Source: Jiulongibacter sp024742395 (GTDB taxonomy: Bacteria; Bacteroidota; Bacteroidia; Cytophagales; Spirosomataceae). From it: a stretch of DNA of 64,000 nt. How positions within the stretch are numbered: the first letter of the stretch is position 1; the number at the start of each line of letters is the position of its first letter. The DNA is taken from NCBI GenBank assembly GCA_965249455.1, contig OZ252236.1:558001-622000 (forward strand), read 5' to 3'. The notes beneath the pieces were generated by a model, which had not been told where the DNA came from, searched no databases, and was given only the letters and a program-made list of their open reading frames with translations. Below, one piece after another: positions 33,683 to 42,845 of this stretch. Position numbers and translations under genes: made by a program.

Positions 33683-35293
33683 ATGATTTACAAAACACAA
33701 ATTTTCTATCTATTAATTATTGTACTCTTTATCACAGGCTGTGCTCAATTTGTACCTCCAACAGGAGGACCTAAAGATGAAACTGCACCTGAATTAATTA
33801 AAGTTCTGCCAGAAAATCAAACAAAGAATTTTAAGGGTAATACGGTACTAATGGAATTTAATGAATTGATAGATGCCACTACCTTAAGGCAAGAATTAAT
33901 TATTACGCCAGAACCGAATGGTACCTATAATTTGAAATCTAAGCCCTACGGTATAGAATTAAGATTTGATCAAGATTTTAATGATAGTACAACCTATACA
34001 TTTAATTTTAGAAATGGAGTTAAAGATCTAAACGAAAAGAATCCTGCTGAAAACCTTAAACTCGTTTTTAGTACCGGCCCCTATATAGATTCTCTATCCA
34101 TTAAAGGAAAAGTTAAAGATCTATGGACAAACCTTCCCACAGATAAAGTGACCGTTGCCCTATTAGATATATCTAAACCGGATACCATCCCTTTACTTCT
34201 TCACAAACCCAATTACTTTTACAATACCGATACTACAGGTAACTATGAATTCGAAAACATAAAGTCTTCTATCTATAGATTGATTGCCTTTACTGATAAA
34301 AATTTGAATTTGATTTTCGATGAAGAATCAGAGCTATTTGGATTTTACCCAGATACAATAAAGCTCGATAGCAACATAACACAAATTGACCTTAATGTCT
34401 ATCCCTATAATATCTCACCACCTAAAATAAAGAGATCATTGTCAAGACAAACAAATTTTTCTGTAATGCTTAATAAAGATGTCAAAGATATTAAAGTTGA
34501 ATTCATAGATGAATCTGATAGCCTTACTTACCAAATTAGGGACAAAGAATTGCTTTTTTTTAATCACCCTCCGCTATTAGATACAACATTAACTAAAATA
34601 ATAGTTCTTGACTCCGTCGGAAATATTTTAGAACACGAACAAAAAGTTTACTTTAATCAAATATCCACAACTAGAAAAGACAATCCCCAAGTTTTACGAA
34701 TCACTAATCCAAAAATACGAACAGGAACCAAAATCAAATTTCCTAATGAATATCTACTAAATTTTGAATACCCAATCACCAATCTAGATACAACTAAGAT
34801 TACCATTGTCTCAGATACCACTAATAATGAGAATTTCAAAACTACATGGCTAGATCCCTCTCATACCCAATTAAAAATAGAAACCAAAGCTACTGCCAAA
34901 AGAGAAATTAAACTCCAAATAGAATCAGGTAGTATAAGTAACTATAGATCAGATACTAATAATACTTATACACTTATCAACACACTTTATCAACAAGATG
35001 AACTAGCATCCATATCCGGTTCATTTGATGAATTTTCCGGTAATAAGATAATACAAATTATAGATAGTCAAACTTATCAAATCATTGAGCAACAAAACTT
35101 TACAGACATTTTTAACTTTCCTTCAGTTATACCTGGTACCTATAGATTAAGGATAATAGAAGATTCCAATAATAATGGTCAATGGGATACCGCCAAGCTT
35201 GAGGAAAATCTTACACCTGAAAGAATTAAAGTATCCAGCGGAAGTATAAAACTGAAAGCCAATTTTGAATTAACAGACGTTCAAATAAATTAA
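33683..35293 (+). CDS. Lipoprotein with Ig-like (Big_5-type) domain
   Basis: 536-residue lipoprotein (signal MIYKTQIFYLLIIVLFITGC, lipid on C20). After the Cys the sequence QFVPPTGGPKDETAPELIKVLPEN leads into an Ig-like domain of the SbsA/Big_5 kind (to about residue 130), then a carboxypeptidase-regulatory-like beta domain around 140-230 (TGNYEFENIKSSIYRLIAF, with NLNLIFDEESELFGF), and a second, similar C-terminal one (YRLRIIEDSNNNGQWD). DxNxNxxxD-like loops may bind calcium. Function unknown, envelope structural role likely. It starts 10 bases after mnmG and ends directly at the putative oriC. Base composition is notably A+T-rich. Confidence 0.8.
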   Translation: MIYKTQIFYLLIIVLFITGCAQFVPPTGGPKDETAPELIKVLPENQTKNFKGNTVLMEFNELIDATTLRQELIITPEPNGTYNLKSKPYGIELRFDQDFNDSTTYTFNFRNGVKDLNEKNPAENLKLVFSTGPYIDSLSIKGKVKDLWTNLPTDKVTVALLDISKPDTIPLLLHKPNYFYNTDTTGNYEFENIKSSIYRLIAFTDKNLNLIFDEESELFGFYPDTIKLDSNITQIDLNVYPYNISPPKIKRSLSRQTNFSVMLNKDVKDIKVEFIDESDSLTYQIRDKELLFFNHPPLLDTTLTKIIVLDSVGNILEHEQKVYFNQISTTRKDNPQVLRITNPKIRTGTKIKFPNEYLLNFEYPITNLDTTKITIVSDTTNNENFKTTWLDPSHTQLKIETKATAKREIKLQIESGSISNYRSDTNNTYTLINTLYQQDELASISGSFDEFSGNKIIQIIDSQTYQIIEQQNFTDIFNFPSVIPGTYRLRIIEDSNNNGQWDTAKLEENLTPERIKVSSGSIKLKANFELTDVQIN

Positions 35294-35692
35294 TGTGAAT
35301 AAACCTGTAGATAACCATTAAAAAGGGTTTATAACTGTGACGATAACTTGATTAAAACTTACCATTTAGCCTTTTCAACACCCTTTACTGGTGGAGTATT
35401 CACCCAAACCTTAAGTTTTACTCATTCTACACCTAACTTATTTACATCAAGATCTACAAAAAAATTGATCTAAATGGAAACAAAATGAATATGCAAACTA
35501 ACGTGGATAATTAACTAAAAAGCTACAAATCAACGTTATAAATGTGGAATAGAATTTGGTTTATACACAAGACAAAGAACAGTTAAAAACATTCGGTAAA
35601 AGCAATAGAATAAGAATTATTAATTCACCACAAATCCACAGAGATAACAGTTAATAACAATAAATAAATAATATTCTTATTTTTAATATTAT
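35294..35692. other. oriC: Putative chromosomal replication origin (oriC)
   Basis: A 399-base gene-free A+T-rich stretch. DnaA-box matches to TTATNCACA: 9/9 at 35294-35302 (minus orientation) and 35561-35569 (plus, TTATACACA); 8/9 at 35306-35314 (minus), 35438-35446 (plus) and 35502-35510 (minus); weaker 7/9 sites at 35543-35551 and 35632-35640. An almost pure A/T tract at 35652-35692 could be the unwinding element. mnmG lies 1.6 kb to the left, and parS-like sites lie within 4 kb on both sides. Hand counts of some lines show C above G on the plus strand to the left and G above C to the right, but not uniformly. dnaA itself is absent from the window. Confidence 0.6.
35652..35692. other. A/T-only tract, possible DNA-unwinding element
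   Basis: About 40 bases with only two C residues, next to the DnaA-box cluster and reaching the ATG of the TPR gene at 35693. It may also serve as that gene's promoter region. Confidence 0.4.
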
Positions 35693-37492
35693 ATGAGAAA
35701 GCTGGGCATAATAATAATAGTACTTTTGGTTTCAGTTGGAGTTCGGGCACAGAACGTAGAACTAGCCAATGAATACTTTTCTCAAGGTGAATATGAAAAG
35801 GCTGTTGAGCTTTATCAAAGACTAAGTAAAAAGAAAGAAAATAGTAGATCTATACACACAAATTACCTTGATGCCCTGCTTAGACTTAGAAATTATAATG
35901 AGGCCGAAAAATTTCTACTACAGGAAATTAAGGACTTTGATCAGCTGATAACTTATAAGGCAGAATTGGCCTATTTATATGAGATGTCTGAGCAGCAAGA
36001 TAAGGCAGACATTGCTTATAGAAAGTTAATGGAAGAGGCTTCTGAAAAAGATGCGTACGTTTATCAATTGCAATCATTTTTCTATGAAACCAATAAAATG
36101 GAAATGCTCATTGAATTATTATTAAAGTCAAGAGAGCAATCCAAGTCTTTGGATAAACATAATATTCAATTAGCGAGAGCCTATTTGTATGCCGGCAAGA
36201 AGAAAGAAATGCTGGAAGAAGTATTTAGTTATGGTGTTTCACATCCCGGATCTGATTATGTGCAAAGAACGATTCAGGACAATATCAAAGACGAAAAGGA
36301 AATTGAGATGTTGGAACGTCTCATTTACACAAAAATTCAGGAAAATCCGGAGGAAATATTTTACAACGAAATACTCATTTGGCATTTTATTCAGCAAAAG
36401 CAGTTTGGGAGAGGTTTTACTCAGGCCAGAGCTTTAGACAGAAGACTGAATCAGGGAGGTAGTCAAATATATCAACTGGCCAGTTTGGCCTATCAAAACG
36501 ATCAGTTTCGTGATGCAGCAAGAATGTTTCAGTACATTATGACGGAGTATCCTCAAGGAGACTATTATGCGTACGCCAGACGCATGAATATACAGTGCAG
36601 AGAGCAAGTGGTCAAAAATACTTTTCCGGTCAGCAGAGAGGATATTACAGAGCTTATTGAGCAATACGAATTATTATTACAAGACTTGGGTAAAACCCAA
36701 CAGACCTTGGATGCTCTAAGAAACATGGCTTTACTTGAAGCATTTTACCTTGAAAACCACGATAAAGCAATCTCCATTCTAAATGAGGCCATTGCAATTG
36801 CCGGTTCTAACATCAGATTTAAGGATCAATGCAAACTTGATATGGGAGATATCTATATCTTAAAAGATGAACCTTGGGAAGCCATATTACTCTATATGCA
36901 GGTAGAAAAATCTCAGAAGGAAGACGCACTGGGAGAAACGGCTAAATTGAAGAATGCTAAACTTCATTATTATACCGGTGAGTTTGAACTGGCCAAAGAA
37001 ATTTTAGACATTCTCAAAAAGGCAACTACACGTGAGATAGCTAACGATGCTATGCAATTGAGTCTTCTTATTCAGGATAACTTAGGTTTAGATACGACAG
37101 ATGCAGCAATGAAAGCCTATGCTTCAGTAGACTTAATGCTATTTCAAAATAGAAATACCATAGCTCTTCAAAAATTAGATTCTATTTATCAGGAGTATAA
37201 ATCGCATAGTTTAGCTGATGAAATTTTGTGGTTAAGGGCCAATACGCATTATAAACTCGATCATCTTTCAGAAGCAATTGCCGATCTTAATCTGGTTTTG
37301 GATAACTACAAATATGATATTCTTGCTGATGACGCTCTCTATTTACTTGCCAGAATTCAAGAAGTGAATAAAGGAGACAAAACCAAAGCGATGGAACTTT
37401 ACAGACAGCTTCTTCAGGACTTTCCAGGTAGTATATATGGTGCAGATGCCCGTAAGAAATTCAGGGAATTACGAGGCGATTTTGTCTTTTAA
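35693..37492 (+). CDS. Secreted tetratricopeptide-repeat protein
   Basis: 599 residues with signal peptide MRKLGIIIIVLLVSVGVRA-Q. Multiple TPR units are seen, e.g. ANEYFSQGEYEKAVELYQRL at 27-46, QLASLAYQNDQFRDAARMFQYI near 260-281, HKAISILNEAIAIAG-like units near 360, and C-terminal YKLDHLSEAIADLNLVLDNY and LLARIQEVNKGDKTKAMELYRQLLQDFPGS. It is likely a periplasmic scaffold; partner unknown. It begins immediately after the putative oriC and is followed 27 bases later by a parS-like half-palindrome. Confidence 0.82.
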   Translation: MRKLGIIIIVLLVSVGVRAQNVELANEYFSQGEYEKAVELYQRLSKKKENSRSIHTNYLDALLRLRNYNEAEKFLLQEIKDFDQLITYKAELAYLYEMSEQQDKADIAYRKLMEEASEKDAYVYQLQSFFYETNKMEMLIELLLKSREQSKSLDKHNIQLARAYLYAGKKKEMLEEVFSYGVSHPGSDYVQRTIQDNIKDEKEIEMLERLIYTKIQENPEEIFYNEILIWHFIQQKQFGRGFTQARALDRRLNQGGSQIYQLASLAYQNDQFRDAARMFQYIMTEYPQGDYYAYARRMNIQCREQVVKNTFPVSREDITELIEQYELLLQDLGKTQQTLDALRNMALLEAFYLENHDKAISILNEAIAIAGSNIRFKDQCKLDMGDIYILKDEPWEAILLYMQVEKSQKEDALGETAKLKNAKLHYYTGEFELAKEILDILKKATTREIANDAMQLSLLIQDNLGLDTTDAAMKAYASVDLMLFQNRNTIALQKLDSIYQEYKSHSLADEILWLRANTHYKLDHLSEAIADLNLVLDNYKYDILADDALYLLARIQEVNKGDKTKAMELYRQLLQDFPGSIYGADARKKFRELRGDFVF

Positions 37493-37511
37493 AACATTTG
37501 AAAAAGCTCAT

Positions 37512-37527
37512 GTTTCCACGTGGAATG
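37512..37527. promoter_or_regulatory. Degenerate parS-like palindrome
   Basis: Perfect 12-base palindrome TTCCACGTGGAA (37514-37525), sharing the core of the site at 31786 but lacking the outer arms (12 of 16 positions to TGTTCCACGTGGAACA). It lies 1.8 kb right of the putative oriC, in a short gap between genes. Confidence 0.45.
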
Positions 37528-37601
37528 TGGTTTTGACCTATTTTTTATACTAAAATCCAAACCTACTGCGTTTGATTGGTGCATTCTAAAACAGAACATT
37601 A

Positions 37602-38702
37602 ATGGCATTTCTACAAAGAGGCTTAGTATTCGGTTTACTTTTATCTGTTTCAGCCGTTTCGGCTCAGGATCAAATAACCTTTGCCTGCAGTTATACTTCA
37701 GAAAAAATCAACGAAAAATCTATATGTGATATGTTGGGATACAGGACACGTCCTGAAGCTCAAAAAGCAGTGGAAAGTATCGTGAGCCGTTCAGGTTTAA
37801 AACAGAATTTCTATGTGATGGAATGTCCGAATATAGATAACTGTTTTGCAGCCACAAGAAATGGTGAAAGACTAATTGTGTACGATGGCAGCTTTATGCG
37901 AAGAGTAAATAATCTTGCACAATCTGACTGGGGTGCAATGAGTGTTTTAGCTCATGAAATTGGGCATCATTTGCAAGGTCATACTCTTAAGCCAGGAGGC
38001 TCAGATCCTAGTAGAGAGCTTGAAGCCGACGAATTTTCTGGTTTTGTCATGTATCAGATGGGAGCAAGCCTGGAAGAGGCTCAATCTGCCATATGGAAAT
38101 TAACTACAGATTATGATACGGGTAGTCACCCACCAAGAAGAAAAAGATTGGCTGCTATAAAAACAGGGTATGATAAAGCAGAAGCATTATACCCAAGAAT
38201 TGGAAACACTTTAGATAAAAGCACAGAAGCACGAAACACCCCTGAACCAGAAAAACCAAGAGTTGAAGTAACTAGACCAGTGGTAAAAGAAATTCCAACA
38301 GTTACCAAGGTAAGAACAGGATGTATTGAAGGGAATTGTAGCAATGGCTTTGGCGTTGCGGTCAATAGAAAAACCTTGGAAAAATATGCTGGAAACTGGA
38401 GAAATGGCCGAAGAGCAGGCTACGGTATAGAATTCTATAAAGACGGAAGAAAAAAGTATGAAGGTGACTTTTCAGGCAGTGATTACCACGGCTATGGTAC
38501 CTATTTTTTCACCAATGGGGATAAGTATGTGGGCAAGTTTAAAAATAATGTCATGAACGACGATAAAGCGGTTTACTATTACAGAAATGGGGATCGTTTG
38601 ATAGTAAAATATGAAAATGGGAAAAAGGAAGGAAGGGCCAGAATAGTCTATTACGGGGGAACTCAGGGAACTCTGTTTTTTGAGAATGACCGCGAAATCT
38701 AA
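37602..38702 (+). CDS. Secreted M48-like zinc metalloprotease with MORN repeats
   Basis: 366 residues with signal peptide ending about residue 21 (SVSAVSA-Q). The protease domain has HEIGHHLQGH around 117-126 and a third-ligand segment ELEADEFSG about 25 residues later, the layout of M48/neutral zinc proteases. After a Pro-rich linker (about 205-235) come MORN-type repeats: YAGNWRNGRRAGYGIEFY, YEGDFSGSDYHGYGTYFF, YVGKFKNNVMNDDKAVYY and a last one near the C-terminus. MORN repeats bind lipids or proteins in other systems, so they may anchor the enzyme. It stands alone with a hairpin downstream. Confidence 0.8.
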   Translation: MAFLQRGLVFGLLLSVSAVSAQDQITFACSYTSEKINEKSICDMLGYRTRPEAQKAVESIVSRSGLKQNFYVMECPNIDNCFAATRNGERLIVYDGSFMRRVNNLAQSDWGAMSVLAHEIGHHLQGHTLKPGGSDPSRELEADEFSGFVMYQMGASLEEAQSAIWKLTTDYDTGSHPPRRKRLAAIKTGYDKAEALYPRIGNTLDKSTEARNTPEPEKPRVEVTRPVVKEIPTVTKVRTGCIEGNCSNGFGVAVNRKTLEKYAGNWRNGRRAGYGIEFYKDGRKKYEGDFSGSDYHGYGTYFFTNGDKYVGKFKNNVMNDDKAVYYYRNGDRLIVKYENGKKEGRARIVYYGGTQGTLFFENDREI

Positions 38703-38789
38703 TTTCCGACTTGTGTGCGATTCACTACACCGAAAATGATCGGTAAACCTCCGACAGATTGAATCTGTGACAAGATGTCGGTTTAAATT

Positions 38790-38820
38790 AAAGTCTGTGC
38801 CATTCATAGGTGCAGACTTT
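38790..38820 (+). terminator. Hairpin terminator before accD
   Basis: AAAGTCTGTGCC (38790-38801) pairs with GGTGCAGACTTT (38809-38820), with one mismatched/G-U position pair, followed by TTTATAT. The -7 box TATATTTG (38826-38833) of accD directly follows. Confidence 0.65.
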
Positions 38821-38825
38821 CTTTA

Positions 38826-38833
38826 TATATTTG
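38826..38833 (+). promoter_or_regulatory. -7 box of accD promoter
   Basis: TATATTTG is a perfect TAnnTTTG, giving transcription from about 38840 and a ~24-base leader to the ATG at 38864. No -33 TTTG was found, since the preceding hairpin occupies that place. Confidence 0.5.
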
Positions 38834-38863
38834 CCCTCTATTTCAAACCAAAAAAACAAGCGT

Positions 38864-39709
38864 ATGTCTTGGTTTAGACGGAAATCAAAAGGAATAAATA
38901 CACCCACTGAGCTCAAAAGAGAAGCTCCTGATGGTCTATGGCACCAGTGTTCAGAATGTAAGCAGGTAATGCATACACGAGAACACAAAAGCAATGCGTA
39001 TACATGCCTGCACTGTAATTACCATGACAAGATAGGATCTGAAGCTTATTTTCAGTTGCTCTTTGACGACGGTCAATTTACAGAGATGGATGCAGAAATG
39101 CGTTCTGCAGACCCTTTAGAGTTTGTAGATACAAAAGCCTATCCTGACAGGATTAAGAGCACAGAAAAGAAATCTGGACTTAAAGATGCATGCCGTACGG
39201 CTGAAGGGAAAATGCACGGGAAATTAATCACCATTTGCTGTATGGATTTCGGCTTTATTGGTGGTTCAATGGGTTCTGTAGTAGGTGAAAAAATTGCCAG
39301 AGGAATAGATAATTCTTTAAAGAAGAAAATTCCTTTCCTTATGATTTCAAAATCAGGTGGAGCCAGAATGATGGAAGCTGGTTATTCATTGATGCAAATG
39401 GCAAAAACGTCAGCCAAATTAGCGTTGCTTGATGAAGCCAAAATACCTTATGTATCTTTAATGACTGATCCCACCACTGGTGGAGTAACTGCATCTTTTG
39501 CTATGCTGGGCGATTGGAATATTGCTGAGCCAGGTTCATTAATAGGTTTTGCTGGTCCTAGAATCATCAAAGAAACCATAGGAAAGGATTTGCCTGAAAA
39601 TTTTCAAACGGCTGAATTTATCCTTGAACATGGCTTCCTTGATTTTATTGTAGACAGAAAAGATTTGAAAGACAAGCTTGCCAGCTTATTGAAGATGGTT
39701 TATGCCTAA
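38864..39709 (+). CDS. accD: Acetyl-CoA carboxylase carboxyltransferase subunit beta
   Basis: Beta subunit of the carboxyltransferase that moves CO2 from biotin to acetyl-CoA, giving malonyl-CoA for fatty-acid synthesis; works with AccA, B and C (not in the window). The start at 38864 (MSWFRRKSKGINTPTELKRE) gives 281 residues; the longer frame from 38810 overlaps the promoter. The N-terminal zinc ribbon has CSEC at about 30-33 and CLHC near 49-52. The crotonase-like core has GGSMGSVVGEKIARG, SGGARMMEAGYSLMQMAKT and DPTTGGVTASFAMLGD. The coding ends of accD and the convergent PPK2 overlap by four bases. Confidence 0.97.
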   Translation: MSWFRRKSKGINTPTELKREAPDGLWHQCSECKQVMHTREHKSNAYTCLHCNYHDKIGSEAYFQLLFDDGQFTEMDAEMRSADPLEFVDTKAYPDRIKSTEKKSGLKDACRTAEGKMHGKLITICCMDFGFIGGSMGSVVGEKIARGIDNSLKKKIPFLMISKSGGARMMEAGYSLMQMAKTSAKLALLDEAKIPYVSLMTDPTTGGVTASFAMLGDWNIAEPGSLIGFAGPRIIKETIGKDLPENFQTAEFILEHGFLDFIVDRKDLKDKLASLLKMVYA

Positions 39710-40482
39710 CTTTCGTAAGGAATATTATCAATGATGTGTTGAAGGGCGGTAATACGCCCTTCTGTTTTTCTATTAGCTTCTACAATTATCCAAGGGGCGT
39801 TTGCTGTGTCTGTCAGTTCAAACATCTTCTTTTTATACTGTGTGTATTTATCCCAAAGTTCTTGTGCTCTAAGGTCTACAGGGGTAATTTTCCATTTTTT
39901 AAGCGGATCTGAGATGATTTCATCAAAACGCTCTTTCTGTTCTTCTTTGGTAATGGAAAAATACAGCTTGATTAAATAGGTGTCTGATGATTGAATCATT
40001 TTCTCAAAGTCATTTACATGACTCATGAATGTTTCATGTTCTTCTTCGGTGCAAAAACCATTAACAGGTTCTACTACAGCCCTATTGTACCAGCTTCGAT
40101 CAAAAAAGACAATTTCTCCAGGTCTGGGAAGGTGGTTTACGTAACGCTGAAAGTACCATTGACCATCTTCTTCTTCTGAAGGTTTTGGTAAGGCTACTAC
40201 TCTGTACATTCTAGGATTAATGTAGGCCGTTATTCGTCTGATGGCCCCACCTTTACCGGCAGCATCTCTTCCTTCAAAAATGACAATTACTTTCTTATTG
40301 TTTTCTATAACCCAGTTTTGCAGATCTATTAATTTGACTTGCAGATCTCTCAATTTTTCATCGTACTCTGCCAGTCGCAATGCCCTTTCCACATTCGTTT
40401 TTTTTTCAGCAAATAGCCTTCTTAATCCATCTTTAGAGTTTAAAAGCTCTATTTGTCTTTCACTTAGATTTAAATTCTTCAT
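39706..40482 (-). CDS. Polyphosphate kinase 2 family protein (class I-like), second of pair
   Basis: PPK2 enzyme of 258 residues using polyphosphate to phosphorylate nucleoside diphosphates (or the reverse). Walker A GRDAAGKGGAI is at 71-81, lid region RVVALPKPSEEEDGQWYFQRY at about 93-113, and Walker B FFDRSWYNRAVVEPV near 126-140. It lies eight bases downstream of a clearly related PPK2 gene, so both come from one transcript and arose by duplication; they differ most at the ends. It overlaps accD by four bases in convergent orientation. Confidence 0.92.
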   Translation of the reverse strand: MKNLNLSERQIELLNSKDGLRRLFAEKKTNVERALRLAEYDEKLRDLQVKLIDLQNWVIENNKKVIVIFEGRDAAGKGGAIRRITAYINPRMYRVVALPKPSEEEDGQWYFQRYVNHLPRPGEIVFFDRSWYNRAVVEPVNGFCTEEEHETFMSHVNDFEKMIQSSDTYLIKLYFSITKEEQKERFDEIISDPLKKWKITPVDLRAQELWDKYTQYKKKMFELTDTANAPWIIVEANRKTEGRITALQHIIDNIPYES

Positions 40483-40490
40483 CCTTTTTG

Positions 40491-41351
40491 TTAAATATCT
40501 ATTTGCTCTGCACTTCTGAAATACCTCACTATCACGTTCGGATCGGGTAGGAGTCTTGTTTCAGCAATTTCGCTACTTCTTTTGTATTCAAAACGAGACA
40601 AAACATGCCTGATACTTTCTAATCTTGCCGTTTTTTTACTGTTAGTTTTTACAATGATCCAGGGACTGAAAGCCGTATGTGTTTTAGAAAACATTTGCTC
40701 TTTAAAATGTGTATATCTGTCCCAAAGCTCTTGACCTTTCATATCAACAGGGCTAAACTTCCATACTTTTAAAGGATTTTGAATTCGAGAATCAAAACGC
40801 TTTTTCTGTTCTTCTTTGGAAATTGAAAACCAGAATTTAATCAATATAACTCCATCTTCGTACAGCATATGTTCAAACTCTGGAACTTGTATCATGAAGC
40901 GTTTATATTGCTCGTCATTACAAAAGCCCATGACAGGTTCCACCACCGCTCTATTGTACCAGCTTCTGTCAAAAAAGACAATTTCACCAGGATTAGGAAG
41001 CTCTTTGATGTATCGTCTGAAATACCATTGTCCTTTCTCAATTTCTGTGGGTTTGTTCAATGCTACCACCCGCATAGATCGCGGATTTAAATGCTCTGTA
41101 AAACGCTTGATGCTTCCTCCTTTTCCGGCAGCATCGCGGCCTTCAAACAATATAGCGACTCTTAATTTGTTTTCTGTAACCCAATGCTGCAGATCCACAA
41201 GTTCGGCCTGAAGTAGCTTTAATTCTTCTTCGTATTGTTGCTTTTTTAAGGTTTTACTTATCGATATGCCTTTTTCTTTAGCTATCTTAATTAAACCGGA
41301 GCGGGTTCTTACTCTTTGAAAGTCTTCCAGACTATAGGTTGGTGTATCCAT
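40491..41351 (-). CDS. Polyphosphate kinase 2 family protein (class I-like), first of pair
   Basis: PPK2 enzyme of 286 residues, first gene of a two-gene operon. Walker A GRDAAGKGGSIKR at 71-83, RVVALNKPTEIEKGQWYFRRY lid, and FFDRSWYNRAVVEPVMGFC. Compared with its partner it has a C-terminal extension of about 25 residues ending in SSEIAETRLLPDPNVIVRYF. The two may form a heteromer or differ in nucleotide preference. It is divergent from an aldehyde dehydrogenase gene over a 126-base region. Confidence 0.92.
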   Translation of the reverse strand: MDTPTYSLEDFQRVRTRSGLIKIAKEKGISISKTLKKQQYEEELKLLQAELVDLQHWVTENKLRVAILFEGRDAAGKGGSIKRFTEHLNPRSMRVVALNKPTEIEKGQWYFRRYIKELPNPGEIVFFDRSWYNRAVVEPVMGFCNDEQYKRFMIQVPEFEHMLYEDGVILIKFWFSISKEEQKKRFDSRIQNPLKVWKFSPVDMKGQELWDRYTHFKEQMFSKTHTAFSPWIIVKTNSKKTARLESIRHVLSRFEYKRSSEIAETRLLPDPNVIVRYFRSAEQIDI

Positions 41352-41477
41352 TGAATGCTTCTTAAGAAGTGATTGGGCTGAATATAGGAATGATTTTTTT
41401 ACATTAAAAAAAGAATAAGCATATAGAACCCGAAAAGCTCTTCATTGTTAAAGTAATCAATGAAGTAAGAAGAAATT

Positions 41478-42845
41478 ATGACTATAGAAACGATAAACCC
41501 AGCGACGAATCAAGTAATAGCCAGCTATCAACAATTGACAGATGAAGAAGCGGCAGAAAACCTTATTAGAGCTGAAAAGGCTTTTTTGAAGTGGAAAAGG
41601 ACCTCTATTTCTGAAAGGCAGATCTTAATGAATAAGGCAGCTGATGTACTTCAAGAAAATAAAGAAAAATATGCCAAAGTAATTACCATTGAGATGGGTA
41701 AGACTTTGAAATCATCCATAGCAGAAGTTGAAAAATGTGCCTTAGTCTGTCGGTATTATGCCGACAACACTGAAAAATTTCTGGAAGATGAGTTTATTGA
41801 AACAGATGCCTCCAAGAGTTACGTGACGTACAGACCCTTAGGGGTAGTATTGGCTGTAATGCCTTGGAATTTTCCTTTTTGGCAGGTTTTTAGGTTCGCG
41901 GCCCCTGCTCTCATGGCAGGTAATGCGGGTGTTCTGAAGCATGCTTCAAATGTTCCACACTGTGGAGAGCTTATTCAGGAGGTTTTTGAAGAGGGAGGCT
42001 TTCCAAAAAACTTGTTCATAAATGTGTGCATAAGTGGAAATCAGGTGGAAAAGCTGATTGAAAACCCAATGATCAAGGCGGTAACGCTGACAGGTAGTGA
42101 AAAAGCAGGATCAGCAGTGGCTTCAAAGGCTGCTGAGCATATAAAAAAGGCTGTTTTAGAATTGGGAGGTTCAGATGCGTATCTTATTTTGGAAGATGCA
42201 GATTTAAATCTTGCAGCTAAACTTTGTGCAGAAAGCAGGCTTTTGAATAGCGGGCAGAGCTGCATTGGAGCTAAAAGGTTTATAGTTCTGGAAGAAGTGT
42301 ACGATGAATTCCTTTCTTTGTTTATTAAAGAAATGGCGTCAGCTAGAATGGGAGATCCCAGCCACAAAGACACTACATTAGCCCCAATGGCTAGAACTGA
42401 TCTGAGAGATGAACTGCATAAACAAGTAGAAGAAAGTGTCTCAAAGGGTGCAGAAATAGCTTTAGGAGGAGAAATTCCTGAAAGAGAAGGAGCTTATTAT
42501 CCTGCAACAATACTGGTGAATGTAAAACCTGGAATGCCCGCATATGAAGATGAGTTATTCGGTCCGGTTGCCACGGTTATAAAAGTGAAAAATGAAGAAC
42601 AGGCAATTTCGGTAGCTAATGATTCAAAATTTGGGTTAGGAAGTGGTGTTTTTACCAGCGATTTAGAACGTGGAGAAAGAATAGCCAAATATGAACTGGA
42701 AGCAGGATGCTCTTTTGTAAATCAATATGTAAAATCAGACCCTAGGTTACCTTTTGGTGGAATTAAAACCAGTGGTTTTGGTAGAGAACTCTCTCATCAT
42801 GGTATAAAAGAATTTATGAATGCTAAAACAGTTTACATCGCATGA
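41478..42845 (+). CDS. gabD: NAD(P)-dependent aldehyde dehydrogenase (succinate-semialdehyde type)
   Basis: Aldehyde dehydrogenase of 455 residues, closest in look to short succinate-semialdehyde dehydrogenases (SSADH). Catalytic Cys is C262 (SGQSC), general-base Glu is E228 (LELGGSD), and the NAD-binding MPWNFPFWQ (128-136) and TLTGSEKAGSAVA (203-215) segments are present. Substrate is not certain: SSADH and other small aldehydes are equally compatible. Cytosolic. The gene overlaps the following DUF4174 gene by ATGA, a coupling whose meaning is unclear. Confidence 0.87.
   Translation: MTIETINPATNQVIASYQQLTDEEAAENLIRAEKAFLKWKRTSISERQILMNKAADVLQENKEKYAKVITIEMGKTLKSSIAEVEKCALVCRYYADNTEKFLEDEFIETDASKSYVTYRPLGVVLAVMPWNFPFWQVFRFAAPALMAGNAGVLKHASNVPHCGELIQEVFEEGGFPKNLFINVCISGNQVEKLIENPMIKAVTLTGSEKAGSAVASKAAEHIKKAVLELGGSDAYLILEDADLNLAAKLCAESRLLNSGQSCIGAKRFIVLEEVYDEFLSLFIKEMASARMGDPSHKDTTLAPMARTDLRDELHKQVEESVSKGAEIALGGEIPEREGAYYPATILVNVKPGMPAYEDELFGPVATVIKVKNEEQAISVANDSKFGLGSGVFTSDLERGERIAKYELEAGCSFVNQYVKSDPRLPFGGIKTSGFGRELSHHGIKEFMNAKTVYIA

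Noticed and set aside
37520..37729. 69-codon ORF overlapping the metalloprotease start
   Set aside because: Overlaps the signal peptide of the real gene in another frame.
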